A stretch of DNA of 64,000 bases from Bdellovibrio sp. GT3 (GCF_037996765.1 NZ_JBBNAD010000005.1:1148001-1212000), one strand, 5' to 3'. Positions 25,283 through 34,696 are shown, counted from the stretch's first letter. Notes: generated from the sequence alone by a model not told the origin. A program made the numbers and translations.

Positions 25283-26274
25283 TATTCAACTCCTCCCTTA
25301 GAGTTAGCAGGGGCGCTCATGATGTCGCTTGCTGCCGGTGCTGCTTTAGGGGCGCCAAGTGCTTTGGCCATCGCATCCGGATTTCCAGCATCACAATAAA
25401 GATAGCTGCTGGAATCGTAGCAATTCATTTTCTTTCTTAGTGCTGGATTGGCGGTGACGATTCCGTTTACTCGTGAACTGAAGTCAGGATCATCAGTGAA
25501 ACCATCATCAGGCCGTCCAAAAGAACATTCTTCGCGATAGGCATTGGCGATTCCCTGGCGCCATTGTGAAGCGGACAGCTTGCTGTATTTTTGAGAGACA
25601 TATTCCGTAACCACTTCCGTCGTTAACCAGTCTGAAAAAGCACGGGTGACCTGATCATTTGCGCAGAATCCTGCTTCCTTGAAGGAGGACCCGTGATTGT
25701 GTTTGGCGCTGACTGACTTTCCGGAGCGCAGACATGAAATCATTCCCTTAAACGGATAGGCTTCCTCAGCCTGGGCAATGGATTTTTCCTTGGGGCGACG
25801 GATAATGCTGTCGATGCCGCAGGGATTGATCGAAGCCGAAAGTTCGTCGGCAATCATTTTCGCGGCAACGAAATCGGACATTCCCGGTTTGGCTTTGCAC
25901 AGATAGAAGGTGTTGTCAGAGTGAGTAAAGAAAGAGTTTGGCCAAAGTGATTCATCCAGACTTGCGGAAAGCTGTTCACACTCTGTCGAAAACTTCATGC
26001 CGTTCAATTTTGCCAGGATGGCACTTCGGGCAGATTCATCAATCGGCATTGCCGCCACTTTTTTGATGAAAGCTTTTTGAACTGCAGGAAAGGTTTCAGT
26101 TTTTAGTTTATCGTTGAAAGCAGCCTTGCTGTCTTTAACGTTACCGACAGTGGTGCCATCGCTCGCACCAATTGAAGAGCATGTGTATGCCGCCATGTCG
26201 GAGCAAGAGCTGTCTTTTTGAGCATGAGCGTGCACGGATAGAATCAGGCTTAAAAATAAAAACGTCTTATTCAT
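25282..26274 (-). CDS. Secreted Cys-rich protein, possibly a degenerate metallopeptidase relative
   Basis: 330 residues with a signal peptide (NKTFLFLSLILSVHAHA, cleavage near 18) and about a dozen cysteines. The segment 'IADELSASINPCGI' sits where a zinc-binding helix of HExxH type might be expected but lacks both histidines; the following 'FSDWLTTEVVTEYVSQKY' resembles the helix carrying a third ligand. This suggests a catalytically dead relative of secreted zinc peptidases, possibly a binding protein or inhibitor. The idea is inference from pattern only. The C-terminus is Ala/Pro-rich. It lies directly downstream of an intact HELGH-containing gene and overlaps the next secreted gene by one base. 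Confidence 0.65.
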   Translation of the reverse strand: MNKTFLFLSLILSVHAHAQKDSSCSDMAAYTCSSIGASDGTTVGNVKDSKAAFNDKLKTETFPAVQKAFIKKVAAMPIDESARSAILAKLNGMKFSTECEQLSASLDESLWPNSFFTHSDNTFYLCKAKPGMSDFVAAKMIADELSASINPCGIDSIIRRPKEKSIAQAEEAYPFKGMISCLRSGKSVSAKHNHGSSFKEAGFCANDQVTRAFSDWLTTEVVTEYVSQKYSKLSASQWRQGIANAYREECSFGRPDDGFTDDPDFSSRVNGIVTANPALRKKMNCYDSSSYLYCDAGNPDAMAKALGAPKAAPAASDIMSAPANSKGGVE

Positions 26275-26349
26275 AACTTTAAGTTTAAAAGTGAATGAAA
26301 AATTCGTCTATTGCAGGGCCGTAGATTATCCCAATTCCAGACCAGGAAA

Positions 26350-26402
26350 TTAATGCCCGTACTGGACCACACAGATGTGGCCCTGTGGAACAGGTGCATT
26401 AA
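26350..26402. repeat. Nested inverted repeat at the end of the HELGH gene
   Basis: Outer arms TTAATGC (26350-26356) and GCATTAA (26396-26402) enclose an inner stem GGACCACA/TGTGGCCC with a CAGA loop. The outer 3' arm includes the stop codon of the minus-strand peptidase gene. There is no T tract, so this is a cruciform-like structure or a weak terminator. Confidence 0.45.
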
Positions 26403-28006
26403 GGAAGATTTGATAGGAATGCATTCTCCAAACGTCCAGAATTCTGGCGAGCAGACTGGCAGACGCGCTCAAAGAATTTTTCGATTTTCTCGTAGCGTTT
26501 TCCTTTAAAGAAAAACTGTGGATCTTTGGACTTTATTTCAGAGAGCAAAGGACTTGCCGTGAACAGTATCTGAGCGGATTTAGCCCAGTCCAGACAGGAA
26601 CCGCGACTGACTGATTCGCGGAAATCAGAACTGAAGGACTTTGCGGCGTCGCTGGAAAACTTGGTCCGGACTCGTTTGCTGAAATCAGCTTCAGTGTCGC
26701 CACTGAATGCGATGGCATTTAACTGAGCATCACTGAGTAAATCTCCATCCAGTTTTTTACCCTTGCTGGCTTTAACCAGTTGCAGACGTTGAAGAGCACG
26801 ACTGGTGCAGTTTTCCGCGCTGCCGGTTTCATTGATCATCACTTTGACGATCGTCGGAAGACACAGTTCTTGAGCTTGTTCGATAAAACGGCTGTCCAGC
26901 TTGTTGGCGTTCTTTTTGGCTTTGGCCAAAGCGCCATTGTACAGAATGTTATTTGCGACTCTTCTGGTTTCAGTTCGTGATTTTGAAGCCAGACATGCGG
27001 TCGGCGACAGGTATTCTTTGCCGTCGAAGACCTGGTTTTTTAAAAACTCATACTTTTCAGATTGCTCGGACTTTAGTTTCGCAGCACCAAAACGGTAGGC
27101 AACGACGGATTCAGCAAAATCCTCGTGGGGATTGGTTTTTCCGTACAGGGAAACAGCTTTCGAAGGGTCCACCAGGGAATAGTTCATTCCTGATTTACCT
27201 TTGGAGTTACGTTGGACCCAGCCGGCCACTTTCAGCCATTCAGCTGATTCATCCAGATTGTTCTTTCGCGCGACCACGTGACCCAGTTCATGAAGCAAGG
27301 TTTGCTGACGTTCCGCCAGGCTTAGTTTATTCCAGAAGTCGTAGATTTCCATCGTGGAGTTGGCGACGCTTTCCCCTTCGGGCGTTTTCATGCTGGCACC
27401 GCGGGTTGCGTGAATCAACTTGCGATTGTAATCAAGGGGATAAAGCTCAATCGGATAGTCGGAAAGGGCAGCCAAAATATCATCCAACTCATCACTGCGC
27501 CATGCTGAGGCATTTACAGTGCGCAGGTGAGACCCGTTGAATCCGAAGTGCTTTAACATGTATAGAAGTTGAATGCCGACGCGAGGGCCATAAATGGACT
27601 GAGCACTGCAAATCACTTTGTCGCAGTGGGATTTCAAGGACAAGGGGCTGGCCTTGATCATGGTGACATCATAGCTGTGCAAATCCCGGAAAAGCTGCAA
27701 CAGTTGCGGGTCCTCGTTCGTGAACGCGATGCCAAACAACGTTTCTGATTTTTTTGTCAGACTGGAAGACTGCAGATCCAACAGCATTTCTGCGTCAGAA
27801 GGTGACCTTGTGTTCTTGCAGGGAGCATTTGCTACATGTTGAGGTAAAACGGACCACCATTCCAGATTGGCGGCGAATAAACTGCCGGGATTGAAGTGAG
27901 CGGAAGTGACTTCGCAAATAGGAGCACTGACTTCCGCGACTTCATCTGTTGCGAAACCCATGCTGCAAAAAACTATAGTGCTTAAAAATAAAGTCCACTT
28001 CGCCAT
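26399..28006 (-). CDS. Secreted zinc metallopeptidase candidate (HExxH)
   Basis: 535 residues. Signal peptide AKWTLFLSTIVFCSMGFA, cleavage near residue 19. The zinc-binding helix LLHELGHVVA lies near residues 237-246, and 'NPHEDFAESVVAY' follows about 55 residues later. That spacing fits a third glutamate ligand of a gluzincin-type site. A Cys-rich helical region of about 200 residues forms the C-terminus. No named peptidase family is recognised. Secretion would place it in the periplasm or outside the cell, where a predator could use it on its own envelope or on prey; that use is speculation. The related-looking 330-residue gene is next downstream. Confidence 0.75.
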   Translation of the reverse strand: MAKWTLFLSTIVFCSMGFATDEVAEVSAPICEVTSAHFNPGSLFAANLEWWSVLPQHVANAPCKNTRSPSDAEMLLDLQSSSLTKKSETLFGIAFTNEDPQLLQLFRDLHSYDVTMIKASPLSLKSHCDKVICSAQSIYGPRVGIQLLYMLKHFGFNGSHLRTVNASAWRSDELDDILAALSDYPIELYPLDYNRKLIHATRGASMKTPEGESVANSTMEIYDFWNKLSLAERQQTLLHELGHVVARKNNLDESAEWLKVAGWVQRNSKGKSGMNYSLVDPSKAVSLYGKTNPHEDFAESVVAYRFGAAKLKSEQSEKYEFLKNQVFDGKEYLSPTACLASKSRTETRRVANNILYNGALAKAKKNANKLDSRFIEQAQELCLPTIVKVMINETGSAENCTSRALQRLQLVKASKGKKLDGDLLSDAQLNAIAFSGDTEADFSKRVRTKFSSDAAKSFSSDFRESVSRGSCLDWAKSAQILFTASPLLSEIKSKDPQFFFKGKRYEKIEKFFERVCQSARQNSGRLENAFLSNLP

Positions 28007-28080
28007 TCAAAAACTTATCGGATTTCGCCCAAGTTTCTAAATGAAAACGAAGTGGATTGAGCCTGACTCAAAGTGAGACG

Positions 28081-29019
28081 TCAGGGGCGCGCTTCGTAGG
28101 GACCTGAGTTGGAACGACGAACGTGGCGCATGGCCACTGCGTGATTATAGGCATTTAAGAAGGTCGATCGCGCAAATCGTTCAATCGATGTTACTGTGGA
28201 GTTTTGCTTGTCCCGATTGTAGGTACCAGCCAGCAATCCATTACTGGCTGCATGGTCCAGCTCGATGAGTTCCTCTGCCATGGTTTGAGACATGCCAGCT
28301 CCGACCATGTAGTTGCGAAGTTCTGTATCGGGAACCGCGGCATACTCAAGTGTGGGCTTGCCGATGGATTGTCCCAGAACACGGGCGATTTCCCGATAAG
28401 TCAAAGTTCTTTCACCAAGAAGGTATTCGACATTGTGGGAGGTGAAATTCGGATGAGCCAGCAGGAAAGCCGCCCGGGCCGCAATGTCTTTGGTTGCGAC
28501 AAAGTCCACGGGGGCATCTTCATGGATAATTCCAAAGACTCGGTCCATGGCAATTATCGTGGGAATTTCCTGTATCAAATTCTCCATAAAAAATGTCGAT
28601 CGCAAATGAACAATGTTCAATCCAAGGATTTTATTCAGTCGATCCTCTTGATCACGCAAAGCCAGAACGGGGCCTGTGCCACTGCCGAGATCTGCTCCGA
28701 CACTGCTTAAGTTGACGACGTGCTTAACACCCGCTTCCTCGATGGCTTCGGCAATGACTTCACCCACTTTGTTTGCGTGAAAGCGGGGCTCGGCGGCTCT
28801 GATATCCGGGGGAATCATGACGAATGCAGCGGAGCAGTCTTTCAAGGCACGCATCATCGTGTCGACGCTGTTGGCATCGCCGGTGACGAACTCAGCCCCT
28901 TCAAATTGTTCGGGATTGGAAAAGTGGCGGGCCAGAAGACGGACTTCATGCCCTTGAGAAAGAAGTTCCATCGCAATCTTTGAACCCACATGCCCGGTCG
29001 CACCCATAACCAGAATCAT
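28081..29019 (-). CDS. NmrA-like NAD(P)-binding protein
   Basis: 312 residues. The N-terminus MILVMGATGHVGSKIA carries the GxxGxxG dinucleotide-binding loop of atypical short-chain dehydrogenases; 'EVRLLARH' ends the second strand. 'VKHVVNLSSVGADLGSG' and 'HLRSTFFMENL' are typical of the NmrA/QOR2-like family, whose members sense NADP(H) or reduce quinones. The YxxxK catalytic pair of classical SDRs is not evident, which supports a sensor or an NmrA-type reductase. A strong AAGGAGGCTGGCT ribosome site sets the start. The upstream region holds small inverted repeats that could be an operator. It is transcribed in the same direction as recN but separated by 91 bases. Confidence 0.85.
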   Translation of the reverse strand: MILVMGATGHVGSKIAMELLSQGHEVRLLARHFSNPEQFEGAEFVTGDANSVDTMMRALKDCSAAFVMIPPDIRAAEPRFHANKVGEVIAEAIEEAGVKHVVNLSSVGADLGSGTGPVLALRDQEDRLNKILGLNIVHLRSTFFMENLIQEIPTIIAMDRVFGIIHEDAPVDFVATKDIAARAAFLLAHPNFTSHNVEYLLGERTLTYREIARVLGQSIGKPTLEYAAVPDTELRNYMVGAGMSQTMAEELIELDHAASNGLLAGTYNRDKQNSTVTSIERFARSTFLNAYNHAVAMRHVRRSNSGPYEARP

Positions 29020-29110
29020 AGCCAGCCTCCTTGAATACTTAAATTCTAGAAGGAGGCGGCGGGCTTGTGCACATTAAGACATGTGTTTGTTCACAGGTAC
29101 GGACTTACCT

Positions 29111-30805
29111 TTATCTGGCTTCGACCAAAAGCTGCTCAGCATGAGCCAGGGACGTCTTGGAGATTTTCTCGCCGCTGATAAGGCGGGCGATCTCCTGAAC
29201 GCGGTCCTTTTGCTTTAGTTCGGAAACCAGCATGGCAACGGATTCTTTTTGCGGAGATTTTTGGATAAAGAAGTGTGTGTCACCAAACGCTGCGACCTGA
29301 GGCAAGTGAGTCACGCAGATAACCTGCTGACCTTTTGCAATGGTCTTAAGTTTGCGTCCCACTTTCTCGGCTGTTTCACCTGACACTCCTGTATCGACCT
29401 CGTCGAAAAGATAGGTGCGAGGTTGATTGCTGGAGCCCACAACGCGCTTCAAAGACAATAGAATACGGCTCAACTCACCACCAGAGGCGAATTTTGCCAA
29501 TGGACGTTTAACATCCTTTACGGAGGTTTGGCTTAGGAACTCAACATCGCTGGTTCCGGTGGAGCTTAATTCATTCAGCTTTTCGATTTGGACATGGAAA
29601 GTGACACCTTTCATGTTCAGATCCAAGAGTTCCGCATTCACACTCTCTGTCAACAGATCGGCGCCTTTAAGACGACGTTTGTGCAGATCTTGTCCCAGAG
29701 CTTCCAGTTCTTTCAACAATACGGCCGCTTCCTTGCGAAGGGTTTCAATTTTCGCATCGGAATTCTGCAGGTTGGAGATTTCGATTTCCATCTCCATCAA
29801 AGCTTTCAAAATATCGTTTACAGAGGCGCCGTATTTCTTTTGTAATTTGCGCAGATCACTCAGGCGACCTTCAACTTCCTCAAGGCGTTGCGGGTCAGCG
29901 TCGATCTTATTTGCGTAATTGCGAAGCTCAAAAACACTTTCATCAATCAAAGCCTGAGCCTGCTCCAGTAATTCCAATTTTGCGCCGATTTGCGGGTCAA
30001 CGTTGGAAAGTTCCTGACCTTTTTTAAGCACCATTTTCAAGCGGCTGATCGCGGAGTCATCGTCTGTGTACAGAGCGGACTCTGCCTGATCGACAAAAGA
30101 GCCAATGCGATTGGCATTCTTAAGTTTTTTAACTTCAGTCTCAAGCTCGATGTCCTCGCCAGGGGATAAATCCAGGTTGGCGATTTCATCACGTTGATAA
30201 ATCAGGAAGTCCAGACGTTGGGCTTTTTGTTTCGCATCACTTTCAAGCTTTTTGATTTCTTCAAAGATACCAAAGTAGCGATTGTATTTTTCAGTGAAAA
30301 GCAGGCGCTTGTCCCAGGTGCCTGCATACTGGTCCAACAGATCCAGGTGATAGGCTTTGGACATCAGGTTGCGATTTTCATGCTGACCTGTCATTTCGAT
30401 CAACGGTGCGGAATGACCTGCCAGCTCCACCAAGGGGGCCACGATATCACGCAAGCTGTTCAGAGTGGACAGGCTGCCGTTCAGATAGACTTTTGATTTG
30501 TCACCAGTGCTGAGCACGCGACGAACAATCAGAACGTCTTCGTCAGCATCAATACCCATGTCTTTAAGGTTGGTCATGATGTCGGTGCGCTTGCTGATAT
30601 CAAAGGAGCCTTCAATAGTGGCTTGAGTGGATCCGGTGCGAATGGTGTCGCTGGAACCCTTGCCACCCATTAGCAATGACAAGCTTTTCAGTAGAACGGA
30701 TTTACCAGCACCAGTTTCACCAGACAGAATATTAAGTCCATCTTTGAAAGTGATGTGCAGGTTTTCGATAATCGCAAAATTTGTAACTTTAAGCTCTAGC
30801 AACAT
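29111..30805 (-). CDS. recN: DNA repair ATPase RecN
   Basis: 564 residues. The N-terminal half-site has the Walker A motif LSGETGAGKSVLL at about residues 28-40. A long coiled-coil middle (about 150-370) is followed by the ABC signature 'LASGGELSRILLSLKR' and the Walker B motif 'TYLFDEVDTGVSGETAEKV'. This is the SMC-like layout of RecN, which acts early in double-strand-break repair by holding DNA ends and promoting RecA strand invasion. The length matches the family. It follows nadK with a two-base gap, an arrangement common in bacteria, and would be expected to respond to DNA damage; no LexA box was recognised. Confidence 0.96.
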   Translation of the reverse strand: MLLELKVTNFAIIENLHITFKDGLNILSGETGAGKSVLLKSLSLLMGGKGSSDTIRTGSTQATIEGSFDISKRTDIMTNLKDMGIDADEDVLIVRRVLSTGDKSKVYLNGSLSTLNSLRDIVAPLVELAGHSAPLIEMTGQHENRNLMSKAYHLDLLDQYAGTWDKRLLFTEKYNRYFGIFEEIKKLESDAKQKAQRLDFLIYQRDEIANLDLSPGEDIELETEVKKLKNANRIGSFVDQAESALYTDDDSAISRLKMVLKKGQELSNVDPQIGAKLELLEQAQALIDESVFELRNYANKIDADPQRLEEVEGRLSDLRKLQKKYGASVNDILKALMEMEIEISNLQNSDAKIETLRKEAAVLLKELEALGQDLHKRRLKGADLLTESVNAELLDLNMKGVTFHVQIEKLNELSSTGTSDVEFLSQTSVKDVKRPLAKFASGGELSRILLSLKRVVGSSNQPRTYLFDEVDTGVSGETAEKVGRKLKTIAKGQQVICVTHLPQVAAFGDTHFFIQKSPQKESVAMLVSELKQKDRVQEIARLISGEKISKTSLAHAEQLLVEAR

Positions 30806-30807
30806 AA

Positions 30808-31710
30808 CTAAGTCCGGTCTCCGAATTTAAGTTTTTCACGAAGCAAATGGAAGTAATTGTGATCCGGATGTCTGACCATCCAATGATCGTAAGGGGAGCG
30901 AGTCAGCACGACTTCGTCGTCGGCATTGATCTCGGCCACCTTTTGCCCATCCACGATGAAATGGGCTTTGTGAGTTTTGCCGTCCAGTTGAAACGACAGT
31001 TTGTTTTTGTCAGGAACAATCAGCGGACGGGAGGTCAAGCTGTGAGGCGCGACAGGTGTCACCACCAGCACTTGCGCTTCCGGATGCAGGATCGGTCCAC
31101 CCGCAGCCAAATTGTAGGCTGTGGAGCCCGACGGACTTGCCACGATGAAGCCATCGGCTTTCACTTCACTGACCAGGTGTTTGTCTGAATAAATTGCCGT
31201 ATGAATCAACTGCGACATCGAACCTCTTTCGATGACGACGTCATTCAGCGCGTGGAATTCAGCTTTGGCTTTTCCTTTGCACAGAATTTTTGCGTGAATC
31301 ATGGTGCGCGGGCGAAGCTCCATCTGACCGTTCAAAGTGTCTTCGATGACTTCCATGGTGGAGTCAGCACTGTGTGCAGTCAGGAATCCCAGCGAGCCCA
31401 TATTGAAGCCCAGGATTGGAACATCACGGCCCTCAAGAACTCGAACGGCGCGCAGATATGTTCCGTCGCCGCCCAATACGATAACCAGCGATAAAGAATC
31501 GAGTTGTTTTTTAGTGGAAGCCAGTTTGGTGCCAGTCACCAGTTTTTGCCCTGGTGCCGTGAAGACCTGATGGCCCTGTTTTTTTAAAAACTCAGCCACC
31601 TTCTTTGCCAAAGCAACAGCACGGTCGGTCTCCAGACGGTAAACCAATGCGATATTGCTTTTGCCTGGGATCACCAATTTACTTTTCGGACTCATCGCGG
31701 TTTTCTTCAT
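30808..31710 (-). CDS. nadK: NAD kinase
   Basis: 300 residues. The diagnostic motif LGGDGTYLRAVR (GGDGT at 80-84) is followed by 'ILGFNMGSLGFLTA', 'NDVVIERGSMSQLI', 'DGFIVASPSGSTAYNLAAGGPI' and 'VVTPVAPHSLTSRPLIVP'. These are the conserved NAD-binding blocks of bacterial NAD kinase, which phosphorylates NAD to NADP in the cytoplasm. The first residues (KKTAMSPKSK) are not conserved, and a later Met6 is a possible start. The gene overlaps the upstream M3 peptidase by one base and precedes recN by two, so the three are one operon. Confidence 0.96.
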   Translation of the reverse strand: MKKTAMSPKSKLVIPGKSNIALVYRLETDRAVALAKKVAEFLKKQGHQVFTAPGQKLVTGTKLASTKKQLDSLSLVIVLGGDGTYLRAVRVLEGRDVPILGFNMGSLGFLTAHSADSTMEVIEDTLNGQMELRPRTMIHAKILCKGKAKAEFHALNDVVIERGSMSQLIHTAIYSDKHLVSEVKADGFIVASPSGSTAYNLAAGGPILHPEAQVLVVTPVAPHSLTSRPLIVPDKNKLSFQLDGKTHKAHFIVDGQKVAEINADDEVVLTRSPYDHWMVRHPDHNYFHLLREKLKFGDRT

Positions 31711-33743
31711 TAAATCAATCCATCACGTCTTAGCAAAGCATTTGGATCTGGTTCACGGCCACGGAATTTTTTGTAAAGTTCCATTGGATGTTCCGTGCCA
31801 CCTTTGCTCAGGACAAACTCTTTGAACTTGCGAGCGACTTCAGGCGAGAACAAACCTTCTTCTTTGAAGTATTCAAATGCGTCTGCATCCAAAACTTCCG
31901 CCCATTTGTAAGAGTAATATCCTGCAGAGTAACCGCCTGCAAAGATGTGGCTGAAGCTGCAAGAGCTATTAGTGCCAGCGACCTTCGGGAACAAACGAGT
32001 TTCGGCCGTTGCCTGCTCTTCGAAAGCATCCACGTCCTTGATCAAGGAAGGGTCCGCCGTGTGCCAAGCCATGTCCATCATGCCGAATTGCAATTGACGG
32101 CAGGATGCATAACCCGCCTGGAATTTTTGCGAAGCTTTCAATTTATTGATCAGCTCTACTGGCATTGGCTCGTTGGTTTCATAGTGACGGGCAAAAAGGT
32201 CCAAGCCTTCTTTTTCACCGGCCCAGTTTTCCATGATTTGTGAAGGAAGCTCTACGAAATCCCAATAAACGCTGGTGCCGCTTAAAGTTTGGTAAGTCAC
32301 ATCAGAAAGCATTCCGTGCAAAGCATGACCGAACTCATGGAACAAAGTGCGAACTTCATCGTAAGTCAAAAGTGAAGGTTTTGTCGGAGTTGGTTTTGTG
32401 AAGTTGCACACGATACTGACGTGCGGGCGTTTCAGATCTTTACCAAACAAACCTTGAGCACGGAATTGAGTCATCCATGCGCCGCCTTTTTTCGTTTCAC
32501 GCGGGAAGAAGTCTGTATAGAACAAGCCCATGTATTTGCCAGTTTCGTCGGAAATCTCGTAAGCTTTCACTTCCGGATGGTAAACCGGGATGTCCTTGTT
32601 TTCTTTGAACGTCAAACCGTAAAGCTGTTTCGCGTGTTTGAAGACACCTTCCACAACGTTTTCCAATTGGAAGTACGGGCGCAGGTCCTCTTCATTGAAA
32701 GCGTATTTTTCCTCTTTCAATTTTTCAGAGTAATAACCAAAGTCCCAAGGTTTCAATTCAGGAATTGCATCCAGCTGTCCGGCAAAAGCAGCAACTTCAG
32801 AAACGTCACGCTGGCCGGCTGCTTTGGAGGCATCCAAAAGTTTGTGCAGGAAAGTGCCCACTGTTTTTGGGTCTTTTGCCATGCGCTCCGCCAAGACGAA
32901 GTCCGCGTGAGTTTTGAAACCCAAAAGGTTCGCACGTTTCGCACGCAGGGTTACGATCTTTTTCACGATCTCCTGATTGTCAAACTCGCCACCAAAAGCA
33001 CGGGACGTGAAGGCTTTGGACATTTTTTCGCGCAACGCACGGTTGTTCGCGTAAGTCATGAACGGAAGGTAAGAAGGAATTTGCAGATTGAACAACCAGC
33101 CTTTTTTACCTTTGGCTGCTGCGGCAGCTGCAGCGCCCTCAAGGATGCCTTCAGGAATTCCAGCAACATCTTTGTGATCTTCCAAAACCATTTCAAAAGC
33201 ATTGGTCGCTTTCAAAACGTTCTCGGAATATTTCGGACCAAGGACAGACATCTCCTGGTCAATCTGACGAAGAGTTTCTTTGTCAGCGCCCGAAAGCAAA
33301 GCACCATTGCGAGTGAAGCCCAGGTATGTTTTTTCAAGCAGGCGAAGTTGTTCTGCAGTCAACTTCATTGAAGTGCGATTGTCGTAAACGCTTTTCACAC
33401 GTTTGAAAATCTCCTCATCCAAAGAGATGTCGGATTCCATCGCTGTCAATTTTGGATAGATATCCTTGGCAAGTGCCTGGAAAGCTTCGTCAGAGTGTGC
33501 GGATTCAAGATTTCCATAAACACCGGCAACCACACCCGCAAGTTCTGTCGCTTGCTCCAACGCGAAGATCGTATTTTCGAAATCCGGAGTCGCTGTGTTT
33601 GCTTTGATTTTTTCAATATTGGCTTTTGCGGTTTTTACGGCTTCATCCAAAGCTGGCAGATAATGCTCAACTTTGATTTTATCAAACGGAACCGCTTGAT
33701 CTTTGGCTGTAAAGGGCATCAAAAAAGGATTGTTGGAACTCAT
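31710..33743 (-). CDS. M3-family oligopeptidase (oligopeptidase A/Dcp type)
   Basis: 677 residues with no signal peptide, so cytoplasmic. The catalytic helix reads 'TLFHEFGHALHGML' (HEFGH), with the third ligand glutamate in 'WDFVELPSQIMENW', the arrangement of thimet-type zinc peptidases. The N-terminal 'FDKIKVEHYLPALDEAVKTA' and the C-terminal 'RGREPDPNALLRRDGLI' are typical of oligopeptidase A (PrlC) and peptidyl-dipeptidase Dcp. These enzymes finish the degradation of short peptides, which suits a cell that lives on prey protein. Whether it is PrlC-like or Dcp-like cannot be decided by eye. It leads an operon with nadK and recN. Confidence 0.93.
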   Translation of the reverse strand: MSSNNPFLMPFTAKDQAVPFDKIKVEHYLPALDEAVKTAKANIEKIKANTATPDFENTIFALEQATELAGVVAGVYGNLESAHSDEAFQALAKDIYPKLTAMESDISLDEEIFKRVKSVYDNRTSMKLTAEQLRLLEKTYLGFTRNGALLSGADKETLRQIDQEMSVLGPKYSENVLKATNAFEMVLEDHKDVAGIPEGILEGAAAAAAAKGKKGWLFNLQIPSYLPFMTYANNRALREKMSKAFTSRAFGGEFDNQEIVKKIVTLRAKRANLLGFKTHADFVLAERMAKDPKTVGTFLHKLLDASKAAGQRDVSEVAAFAGQLDAIPELKPWDFGYYSEKLKEEKYAFNEEDLRPYFQLENVVEGVFKHAKQLYGLTFKENKDIPVYHPEVKAYEISDETGKYMGLFYTDFFPRETKKGGAWMTQFRAQGLFGKDLKRPHVSIVCNFTKPTPTKPSLLTYDEVRTLFHEFGHALHGMLSDVTYQTLSGTSVYWDFVELPSQIMENWAGEKEGLDLFARHYETNEPMPVELINKLKASQKFQAGYASCRQLQFGMMDMAWHTADPSLIKDVDAFEEQATAETRLFPKVAGTNSSCSFSHIFAGGYSAGYYSYKWAEVLDADAFEYFKEEGLFSPEVARKFKEFVLSKGGTEHPMELYKKFRGREPDPNALLRRDGLI

Positions 33744-34012
33744 AGAAGTACTCCAGTTTAAGAGCTAATAAATCGCCTCTGGTTATCCCTTGAGAATAGC
33801 GCAAAATAAAGGAAAAAAGCCTCTGGTTGCCGGTATGTTTTTTAATTAAAATTTGGTGCTTTTTGGTGATACTTGGGGACGCATTTGCTGCGCCTCAATA
33901 TGAAAGGGCTCTTAGAGGTAGTTCCCGCTAAGAGCCCATGAATAATGCGGCATATAACCCGGTAAAAACCGGTGAGGAGGCCGCGCTCCTCTTATTTAAA
34001 CTTATTTAAAGA
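33744..34012. other. Intergenic region with hairpins and short repeats
   Basis: No gene is seen. A 10-bp direct repeat GCCTCTGGTT occurs at 33775 and 33819. Three stem-loops follow: GGGCTCTTAG/CTAAGAGCCC (33906-33937), CCGGT/ACCGG (33959-33972) and GAGGAG/CTCCTC (33974-33991). The decamer CTTATTTAAA is tandemly repeated at 33991-34010. On the minus strand the hairpins lie after the Gly/Tyr-rich lipoprotein gene, and the first could act as its terminator, though its T tract is short (CCCTTTCAT). Confidence 0.55.
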
Positions 34013-34696
34013 TTAAAAACCAAAGCCGAAACCGATACCGAAACCAATGCCGGCACCGACTCCACCGTACGGGTAACCGTAACCCGTGTTGTAACCATAG
34101 CCGTAACCAGGTTGTTGGTAGCCATAGTTATAGTTTTGGCCTGTAGTACAAACGCCCAAGCCAGAACCAACCAAGACTTCTTGGCATGTTTGGCCGGTAC
34201 CGCAAGAGTTTGCCTGATTCATCAAACAGCTCGTTGCGATTTTACCAGAACAGTTAGCACCGTTGCCGCTTGGAATATTTGAAACCTGCTGGAAGTTATA
34301 GCCGGATTGAGGGGCATAGAATCCATAAGGCATTGCTGCGTAGTTGTTGTACTGGAACTGATAGAAGATATTCCAGTTAAAGCCATTTTGAACACGATAA
34401 CAGCCCATACCCATCACAGAGTTGTATGCTGGTGCAAAGCCCATCGGGCAACCGCACACTCCATATGATTGGAAGTAGTTAAGATAGTTGTTATTCACGC
34501 CGCCGTTTGGAAACGTATAAGGCATCCAACCGCCATATTGACTGTAGACACCGTTGTTGCACAGAGTGCTGGAAGTGATACAGCGAGTGTCGCCTTGGAT
34601 TGGAGTGGTCGCAACGCCGTTGTCGCCGCCGCCACCGCCGCTATCGCCGCAGGCTACTACCATTAATGTCATCAATGCTACGAAGAGCCTTTTCAT
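34013..34696 (-). CDS. Gly/Tyr/Asn-rich lipoprotein
   Basis: 227 residues. The lipoprotein signal ends in MVVAC (acylated Cys16), followed at once by 'GDSGGGGGDNG', a flexible spacer. The mid part has about eight cysteines in two groups (around 'CGCPMGF' and 'CSGKIATSC...CGTGQTCQE'), suggesting small disulfide-knotted units. The last 45 residues are almost only Gly, Tyr, Asn, Pro and Phe, ending in alternating Gly-Phe. Such tails resemble adhesive or self-associating low-complexity segments. No family is recognised. The AAGGAGTACCT ribosome site is strong. A surface-exposed structural or adhesive role is an inference. Confidence 0.75.
   Translation of the reverse strand: MKRLFVALMTLMVVACGDSGGGGGDNGVATTPIQGDTRCITSSTLCNNGVYSQYGGWMPYTFPNGGVNNNYLNYFQSYGVCGCPMGFAPAYNSVMGMGCYRVQNGFNWNIFYQFQYNNYAAMPYGFYAPQSGYNFQQVSNIPSGNGANCSGKIATSCLMNQANSCGTGQTCQEVLVGSGLGVCTTGQNYNYGYQQPGYGYGYNTGYGYPYGGVGAGIGFGIGFGFGF

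Noticed and set aside
26953-27540. 195-residue plus-strand frame opposite the HELGH gene
   Set aside because: It is the antisense shadow of a well-supported secreted protein and shows no domain, ribosome site or signal.
32421-33371. 316-residue plus-strand frame opposite the M3 peptidase
   Set aside because: Composition is Phe/Arg/Gln-rich as expected of antisense reading of the peptidase; the minus-strand gene has all family motifs.
33744-34012. tRNA or small RNA in the hairpin-rich gap
   Set aside because: Stem sizes and spacing do not form a cloverleaf and no conserved T-loop sequence is present.
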